A stretch of 41,114 nucleotides of DNA from an uncultured Lachnospiraceae bacterium. Its GTDB lineage: Bacteria > Bacillota > Clostridia > Lachnospirales > Lachnospiraceae. The position numbers were made by a program, and so were the translations under genes. Location: positions 1 through 41,114 of the forward strand of contig CACYEN010000078.1 of the NCBI GenBank assembly GCA_902773435.1, read 5' to 3'. Position 1 is the first letter of the stretch. Each line of letters starts with the position of its first letter. A model generated the notes under the pieces. It was given only the letters and a program-made list of their open reading frames with translations, was not told the DNA's origin and searched no databases. This document shows, piece by piece, positions 36,526 to 41,114 of this stretch.

Positions 36526-37515
36526 ATGAAGATCATGTTCTATTTCCTGCGTCCGTTCGACGAACTCGCGTACTGCGAAAAGTTCAGCTCCGAATTCGGC
36601 ATCGCGTTCGACCACTGCGACGATTACCCCGATGAGTCAAACATCCGTCTCGCGCGCGGCTGCGAGGCGGTCAGCGTCACGCCCTGCGACCTCGGCGCGA
36701 AGGTCCTCGACCGCTTCCATGAGGTGGGCGTCCGCTATATCTGCTGCCGGTCCGTCGGCTACGACCACGTGGATCTCGCCCGCGCGCGGGAGCTCGGCAT
36801 GAGGGTGGCCAACGTCAGCTACTCCCCGTCCGGCGTCGCGAACTACTCGGTCATGCTCATGATGATGGCGCTCCGCAGGATCATGCCGATCATGAAGCGG
36901 GCGGAGGCCCAGGACTTCACGCTGAAGGGCAAGATGGGGCGCGACATCTCGCGGTGCACGGTCGGAATCATCGGAACCGGAAAGATCGGCAGCACGGTGA
37001 TCCGCTCCCTCTCCGGCTTCGGATGCCGCATTCTCGCCTACGACCTCTTCAAAAATGACGCCGTCAGCGGCCTCGCCGAGTACGTGCCGCTCGACAGGCT
37101 GCTCGAAGAGAGCGATATCATCTCGCTTCACACCAACGTCACGGACGCGACGACCCACATCATCGACGGGGCCGCCCTCGAAAAGTGCCGGGACGGCGTG
37201 ATCATCGTCAATGCCGCTAGGGGAAAGCTGATCGACACCCCCGCCCTCATCCGGGCGCTCGAATCCGGGAAGGTCGGCGGCGCAGCGCTCGACGTCCTCG
37301 AGAACGAGAACGGCCTCTATTACTACAACCGCATGGGCGACGTCATCCGGAACGACGAGATGGCGATCCTCCGGAGTTACCCGAACGTGATCCTTAGCCC
37401 GCACACCGCGTTCTACACCGAGGACGCCGTGGAGAGCATGGTCAGGGGCATCTTCGAGAGCGCGGATGCCTTCGGGCGCGGCCTTCCTACGGAACACGAG
37501 GTCTTCCTCAGATAA
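36526..37515 (+). CDS. D-2-hydroxyacid dehydrogenase (D-lactate dehydrogenase/VanH-like)
   Basis: A 329-residue NAD-dependent reductase. The dinucleotide motif GTGKIG is at 150-155, with D173 downstream favouring NADH. The catalytic set is R232 (NAARG), a glutamate near 259-261 (VLENENG), and H293 (SPHTAFYTE). SPHTAFYTEDAVE is typical of D-lactate dehydrogenase and VanH-like enzymes. Probably reduces pyruvate to D-lactate. It ends eight bases inside the convergent DUF4317 gene. No Van ligase or dipeptidase genes are present, so a resistance role has no support. Confidence 0.9.
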   Translation: MKIMFYFLRPFDELAYCEKFSSEFGIAFDHCDDYPDESNIRLARGCEAVSVTPCDLGAKVLDRFHEVGVRYICCRSVGYDHVDLARARELGMRVANVSYSPSGVANYSVMLMMMALRRIMPIMKRAEAQDFTLKGKMGRDISRCTVGIIGTGKIGSTVIRSLSGFGCRILAYDLFKNDAVSGLAEYVPLDRLLEESDIISLHTNVTDATTHIIDGAALEKCRDGVIIVNAARGKLIDTPALIRALESGKVGGAALDVLENENGLYYYNRMGDVIRNDEMAILRSYPNVILSPHTAFYTEDAVESMVRGIFESADAFGRGLPTEHEVFLR

Positions 37516-38593
37516 GGGGCCCATCCTCCGGGGCCGCCGTCACGGCGGCCCCGTTCAGCGTCACTTCCCCGTCCGCGGGGATCATGATGTAATCCCTCCC
37601 GCCGATCCTCCCGGTCCTGACGAGCTGCGCCCGCTCCGAGGGGATCCGGATCAGGGCGCTGTCCGTCTTTATGAGCACATAGGTTCCGGAGGCGGCCGCG
37701 GCCGAGATCTCCGTGTCTCCGACCGTGCTCTCGTAGATCTCGTCGAATGTCTCCGTGTCCGCCCCGGCAGCCTCGGCGATCTTTCTCACGTCTTCCCGTC
37801 CGATCACCGTGACGCCCTCCTCGGCGCTCTTCTCGGCGACGCCCGCCGCGACGGCGGCGGCGCACTCAAGGTCCATATCCATCTGATCGATGAGCGAGGC
37901 GAACACCGCCTTCTGCGTCTTCATCCCGACGGGGCAGGATTCGTCGGGGATGTCGAACATCCCCCGGATGCAGTCCTCGTCCTCCGGGGCGGCCGAGTGG
38001 ATCAGCACCGTATTCCGGTCCTCGCCCCTGTCCGAGAAAGCGGGATAGAGGAAACCGCTCACGGGACTTCCGATCTGCCATCTCCTGTCGAGTTCCGCGA
38101 CTCTGTTCTCCGTGAGCCCGAGCGCCGGCTTTGACAGCTTCGCCGGGCAGATCAGGAGAAGCAGGCCGATGTAGACGCTGTCGCCGTCCTCGAGCTTCCG
38201 CCCGTCCCCCGACTTCGCGGGGACGTCGTAGTAGACGTTGGCGAGCGCGGCGTAGTAGGGTTCGGTGTGGACATACTCCGAGAGGAGCCGGTCCCGGAAC
38301 TCCTCGAATTCCGCGACGTCCCGTCCCTCGGCCTCCCTGAGGGCGATGAGTTCCTCATTCTGTCTCCCGAGCCCGACGGGAAATGAATCCTTCCCGATTC
38401 CCGTCGAGAGCCCCCTGGCGAAGATTCCGAGGTGGCGGAACCGCTCCGCGTCCTCCATGTCCGAAAGTCTTCTGACGTCTTCCCAGCAGGGATTATTTTC
38501 AGAGTCCACATAGACGCCGTACACCCATGTGACGATATTGTCTTTTGTCGATTTAACAGCTTTTCTGAGCTCTTTCAGGTCACTTTTTTCCAT
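37508..38593 (-). CDS. DUF4317 family protein
   Basis: A 361-residue cytoplasmic protein starting MEKSDLKELRKAVKSTKDNIVTWVYGVYVDSEN, which I recognise as the DUF4317 family common in Clostridia and of unknown function. No signal peptide, membrane span or catalytic motif is visible. The C-terminal 60 residues are strand-rich with an acidic end. The coding region near 37534-37556 can form a GGGGCCGCCG/CGGCGGCCCC hairpin, which may act as the terminator for the convergent dehydrogenase gene although no T-tract follows. Confidence 0.82.
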   Translation of the reverse strand: MEKSDLKELRKAVKSTKDNIVTWVYGVYVDSENNPCWEDVRRLSDMEDAERFRHLGIFARGLSTGIGKDSFPVGLGRQNEELIALREAEGRDVAEFEEFRDRLLSEYVHTEPYYAALANVYYDVPAKSGDGRKLEDGDSVYIGLLLLICPAKLSKPALGLTENRVAELDRRWQIGSPVSGFLYPAFSDRGEDRNTVLIHSAAPEDEDCIRGMFDIPDESCPVGMKTQKAVFASLIDQMDMDLECAAAVAAGVAEKSAEEGVTVIGREDVRKIAEAAGADTETFDEIYESTVGDTEISAAAASGTYVLIKTDSALIRIPSERAQLVRTGRIGGRDYIMIPADGEVTLNGAAVTAAPEDGPLI

Positions 38594-38740
38594 CTGCCTT
38601 CCCTCTCCCGCACCGGAAAACCGTGGCGCGTCTCATTAATTTACAGGAAATCGGCCCGAATGTAAAGCGCCTTCAGGTGCCGGTCGCCCCGCGCCCGGGG
38701 CCTCGCGGCAGGGCGCGGGGAGCGGGGGGCAATGTTTCGG

Positions 38741-38769
38741 GTGACATTTTAAAGGATTTATTGTATAAT
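38741..38769 (+). promoter_or_regulatory. Promoter of the SGNH hydrolase gene
   Basis: GTGACA (38741-38746), 17 bases, TATAAT (38764-38769) with an upstream TG. Predicted start near 38776, giving a leader of about 50 bases. The rest of the 232-base gap shows nothing coding. Confidence 0.7.
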
Positions 38770-38825
38770 TGTTAAGACTTTGTTAATTTCTCTTGGCTAT
38801 GATTATTGAAGAGGAGGAAAAAGCT

Positions 38826-40064
38826 ATGACATCTGTCAAAACAGCGGGTTCCGAAGCAGGCCGCCGGGGACGGTCTCTCATCGTCTCCCTGGTTCTCGCT
38901 CTCGTTCTCGCAGGCGCGCTCTTCTCCGCAAAAGCCGAAGCTTCGACGCCCGCAAGGCGGATCATTCTCGTCGGTGACTCCCGGACGGAGGGCATGCACC
39001 AGTTCATCGGGGAGAAGAAAAACGTCATCTGGTCTTATAAATCCAGCATGGGGCTCACCTGGATGAGAAGCACGGGCGTCCCCAGGATCGAGAGCCAGAT
39101 CAGGAGCAACACCGCCGTCGTCATCCTGATGGGCGTCAACGACGTACTCGACCTGTGGCAGGCGGACAATTACGCGTCCTATCTCAACGAGCGCGCCGCC
39201 GTCTGGAAGAAGAAGGGCGCGGAGACCTTTTACGTGAGCCTCACCCCCGTCGACGACAAGAAGGACAAGTACGAGAAGAACGCCGACCTCATCGCCTGGA
39301 ACACCCGTATAAAGAAGAAGCTCGGCTCCAACGTCACCTACGTCGACATCTTCAACAAGATGAAGACCGGTCTCGAGACCACGAGCGACGGCCTTCACTA
39401 CCAGAAGGCAAGCTGCATCAAGTTTTTCAACCTCGTGTACGACGCGGTCAAGACCTCCCACTACGACCCCTCCACGGACGAGACCTGTGAGGAGTACTAC
39501 AAGGTCGTCTACGACTTCGACAGCTACATGAAATTCAACTCCGACCTGAAAGTCATCTACAAGAACGATCCCGAGGGGGCTTTCCAGCATTTCCTCAAGC
39601 ACGGGATGAAACACGGGCGCAGGGCCAAATCGACGTTCGATCCGATTTCCTACATGCTCCGCTACAAATATCTCCGCAAGAAATACAAGACTGACTGGAA
39701 GGAGTACTATCTCCACTATATCCGCTCGGGATACAAGTACAATTTCAAGGGATCCGGCTGCGGAAAGATGCTGAAATACGACACCGTCTACAAGGACATC
39801 GACTACAGCCACGTCTACGACTACAACTACTACGTCAAGAAGAGGGCGAACGTGTTCCGCCGCTTCGGATATGATGAGGCCGCCGTCCTCAAGTACTACG
39901 TGACGGTTGACATGCCCAAGGGCATGCGCGCGAACGACGAGTTCAGCTGGAGCATCTACCGGAACTACAATCCCGATCTCAAAAAGAAGTTCGGGACGAA
40001 CAAGGCCCAGTACTTCATCCATTACACGACTGTCGGATACAAGCAGAACCGCCGTCACAACTGA
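38826..40064 (+). CDS. Secreted SGNH-hydrolase-like protein with four C-terminal repeats
   Basis: A 412-residue protein. A signal peptide (about 1-39, core LIVSLVLALVLAGALF) is followed by an SGNH/GDSL domain (about 44-215): nucleophile S52 in VGDSRTEGM, N105 in MGVNDV, and D188/H191 in SDGLHY. The C-terminal half holds four roughly 40-residue Tyr/Lys-rich repeats (about 229-266, 270-309, 329-369, 371-409) of the YxxxNPDLxxxFG...HYxxxGxxxxR type, a pattern I associate with clostridial surface proteins. Probably deacylates a cell-wall or glycan ester and binds the surface through the repeats; both are inferences. Start at ATG 38826 has GAGGAGG upstream. Confidence 0.85.
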   Translation: MTSVKTAGSEAGRRGRSLIVSLVLALVLAGALFSAKAEASTPARRIILVGDSRTEGMHQFIGEKKNVIWSYKSSMGLTWMRSTGVPRIESQIRSNTAVVILMGVNDVLDLWQADNYASYLNERAAVWKKKGAETFYVSLTPVDDKKDKYEKNADLIAWNTRIKKKLGSNVTYVDIFNKMKTGLETTSDGLHYQKASCIKFFNLVYDAVKTSHYDPSTDETCEEYYKVVYDFDSYMKFNSDLKVIYKNDPEGAFQHFLKHGMKHGRRAKSTFDPISYMLRYKYLRKKYKTDWKEYYLHYIRSGYKYNFKGSGCGKMLKYDTVYKDIDYSHVYDYNYYVKKRANVFRRFGYDEAAVLKYYVTVDMPKGMRANDEFSWSIYRNYNPDLKKKFGTNKAQYFIHYTTVGYKQNRRHN

Positions 40065-40083
40065 GGCATAAAAAAGAGGCAAA

Positions 40084-40130
40084 AAAAGAGGCCGTGAAAA
40101 ATGATCGCATCATTTTTCACGGCCTCTTTT
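40084..40130. terminator. Bidirectional terminator with a 22-bp stem
   Basis: Perfect pairing of 40084-40105 with 40109-40130 around CGC, with A and T runs at both edges. It serves the SGNH gene and probably the convergent LysR fragment. Confidence 0.9.
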
Positions 40131-40164
40131 CATACTATCGTCTTCCGCCCCGCGGCGGCCCTTC

Positions 40165-40455
40165 TCACGTCACACTTTCCCCCTTCGTCTTCCCGGCTGC
40201 TTTCTTTACCCTTTCCGCAGCCTCGTCGCAGAATGACACTATAAACTTTGCGTCCCTGTAGATCGACTCCCCTGCCCTGGTCAGCGTTACTCCTCTTCTG
40301 GAACGAACAAAAACCGTGACACCCAAATCCTTCTCCAGCAGTCCGATCTGCTTCAGAACTGCAGAGGGAGAAATCTGCATCTGCTCGGCAGCTTTTCGAA
40401 AACTCCCCGCTTCCACGACCCGGATCAGAGTATCAAGATGCGCGTTGTACAACAT
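40165..40455 (-). CDS. LysR-type helix-turn-helix protein, HTH only
   Basis: A 96-residue protein matching the N-terminal DNA-binding region of LysR regulators (LDTLIRVVEAGSFRKAAEQ...ISPSAVLKQIGLLEKDLGVTVFVRSRRGVTLT), ending soon after the linker helix. The effector-binding domain of about 200 residues is missing and no continuation exists in any frame: a terminator starts 35 bases downstream. It has GAGGTG before the ATG, so it may be a working stand-alone DNA-binding protein; otherwise it is a truncated remnant. The clean stop and good start favour expression. Confidence 0.75.
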   Translation of the reverse strand: MLYNAHLDTLIRVVEAGSFRKAAEQMQISPSAVLKQIGLLEKDLGVTVFVRSRRGVTLTRAGESIYRDAKFIVSFCDEAAERVKKAAGKTKGESVT

Positions 40456-40617
40456 GTCAGTTACACCTCGAATCCGCGTTATATAAGTCTATATTGCTGT
40501 AAGAAGTTACCCGTGCTCTGTTATATTATCACAATTCAATCGAATTGACGAGTTTTTCTAATTTTTTTCAAAAAAATTCTCTCAAAGAAACAATATTTGA
40601 CGCGGCGGTACCGCGCG

Positions 40618-40645
40618 CAAAAAAAATGACCGCTCACGCGGTCAT
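40618..40645 (-). terminator. Terminator of the second candidate RNA
   Basis: Perfect 8-bp stem ATGACCGC/GCGGTCAT (40626-40633/40638-40645) with a four-base loop, followed on the minus strand by a run of T. Confidence 0.85.
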
Positions 40646-40876
40646 CATCAGGCTGCTGCGAAGATGGAAGCGGCGGATCCGCGTCATCAAAGGCACAGCC
40701 CCCGGCGGTCTCACATTCCCAGACTATCCCTATATATGTGCACTGGATGTGAACCAGCCCTTCCCGCGCCGGGTCAGGGCCTCCTTCCGGAACCGGCTGC
40801 TGCGCGATGCGCGGCTGCTCACAGGCGGACACAGGCAGGCGGCGAGCGCCGGCCGTGATCCGGGTGCAGGCATCCC
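40620..40876 (-). ncRNA. Candidate structured RNA of about 250 bases, class unknown
   Basis: Bounded by a promoter candidate (40882-40910) and the terminator at 40618-40645. Inside are strong hairpins: GATCCGGG/CCCGGATC (40857-40864/40874-40881, 8 bp); a two-step hairpin GCCCT+CCCG/CGGG+AGGGC (40757-40780); and TCACAT+CCAG paired with CTGG+ATGTGA (40711-40722/40743-40752). The first hairpin overlaps the predicted start, so it may be an operator instead. An overlapping 124-codon frame is Arg/Pro-rich and spans promoter and terminator, so I do not call it a gene. It may also be just the 3' untranslated region of the gene to the right. Confidence 0.4.
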
Positions 40877-40881
40877 GGATC

Positions 40882-40910
40882 ATTATAATATACCGGAAAC
40901 ACCTCCGCAA
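40882..40910 (-). promoter_or_regulatory. Promoter candidate for the second RNA
   Basis: Minus strand TTGCGG (40905-40910), 17 bases, TATAAT (40882-40887). It begins 16 bases after the stop of the partial gene on the right. Confidence 0.55.
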
Positions 40911-40925
40911 TCCCGAAGAATTCTA

Positions 40926-41114
40926 CTATTCCTCCTCAAAGAGATCCGCGAGAATCTCCTCCGCCGTCTTGTCGAGATAGCCGTCCGGGTCCGTGAGAAT
41001 TCCCGCCCCGCTGACGTCCCAGCTGAATTTCCCGGTATTCTCGGCGTCAACCGCGGTCATCGCGGCGTAGTCCTTGATCGTCACGGGGTACCTGGTGCTC
41101 CACTCCGGGTAGTA
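40926..41114 (-). CDS. 3' end of an unidentified gene
   Basis: The last 62 codons of an ORF entering from the right edge. The translation ends ...YLDKTAEEILADLFEEE, is acidic and has a normal composition with no Arg/Pro excess, so it looks coding. It contains WSTRYPVTIKDYAAM and WDVSGAGILTDPDGY. I do not recognise the family. Stop codon TAG at 40926-40928. Confidence 0.7.
   Translation of the reverse strand, partial: YYPEWSTRYPVTIKDYAAMTAVDAENTGKFSWDVSGAGILTDPDGYLDKTAEEILADLFEEE

Noticed and set aside
36526-37515. VanH in a vancomycin-resistance locus
   Set aside because: No D-Ala-D-Lac ligase, VanX or two-component genes are present; an ordinary D-lactate dehydrogenase is enough.
40743-40757. 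tRNA T-arm-like sequence on the minus strand (CTGG, TTCACAT, CCAG)
   Set aside because: No matching acceptor stem, anticodon arm or CCA end; the same bases fit a longer hairpin better.
40780-40800. CCGGAAGGA on the minus strand, reminiscent of the SRP RNA tip
   Set aside because: The AGCAGCC segment that should follow and the matching upstream strand are absent.
40536-40910. 124-codon minus-strand ORF
   Set aside because: It would start inside the promoter and run through a perfect terminator; no ribosome binding site or recognisable fold.

Overview
The window is a GC-rich bacterial chromosome segment with short intergenic gaps, strong AGGAGG-type ribosome binding sites and sigma-A style promoters. 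The gene content (V-type ATPase, Flp/Tad pilus genes with DUF6382/FHA and DUF5702 proteins, a DUF4317 protein, a TSCPD-domain TIGR03905 protein, ECF sigma with membrane anti-sigma, PucR regulator) points to an anaerobic Bacillota of the class Clostridia, most probably Lachnospirales. No rRNA, tRNA, CRISPR array, transposase or phage gene was recognised.

Layout. 1-5.9 kb (minus): V-type ATPase operon in the order stalk G/H, I, K, E, C, F, A, the same order as the Enterococcus hirae ntp operon, with A running off the left edge. 6.0-6.6 kb: RluA-type pseudouridine synthase. 6.7-7.8 kb: a gene-poor, AT-richer stretch with a consensus minus-strand promoter followed by nested inverted repeats but no credible ORF; this is the best candidate in the window for an undescribed element (a large structured RNA). 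7.9-9.4 kb (plus): secreted caspase-family protein with FN3 domains and a structured leader. 9.6-12.8 kb (minus): PucR-family regulator translationally coupled to a YbhJ-like aconitase-family hydratase. 12.9-14.0 kb: UgpC/MsmX-type sugar ABC ATPase. 14.2-17.6 kb (minus): flippase, polysaccharide pyruvyl transferase, small conserved protein, GreA. 17.8-22.2 kb (minus): MTA/SAH deaminase and S-adenosylhomocysteinase as a recycling pair, then phosphoglucose isomerase. 22.2-27.8 kb: TSCPD protein, beta-CASP nuclease, MurG, aminotransferase, rhomboid protease and HIT protein in mixed orientations.

27.7-33.1 kb (minus): a Flp/Tad pilus cluster: pilin, DUF5702 protein, TadE-like, A24 prepilin peptidase, TadE-like, DUF6382-FHA protein; no secretion ATPase or TadB/TadC gene adjoins it. 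33.3-34.7 kb: ECF sigma and anti-sigma, with a plausible autoregulated ECF promoter. 34.8-38.6 kb: fused MFS/spermidine-synthase-like protein, VanH-like D-2-hydroxyacid dehydrogenase, DUF4317 protein. 38.8-40.1 kb: secreted SGNH hydrolase with C-terminal repeats. 40.2-41.1 kb: HTH-only LysR fragment, a second candidate structured RNA, and the 3' end of an unidentified gene.

The window mixes core energy and wall metabolism with cell-surface functions (pilus, secreted caspase, secreted SGNH protein, rhomboid, surface glycan export). Family names come from recognising motifs in the translations, not from a database search.
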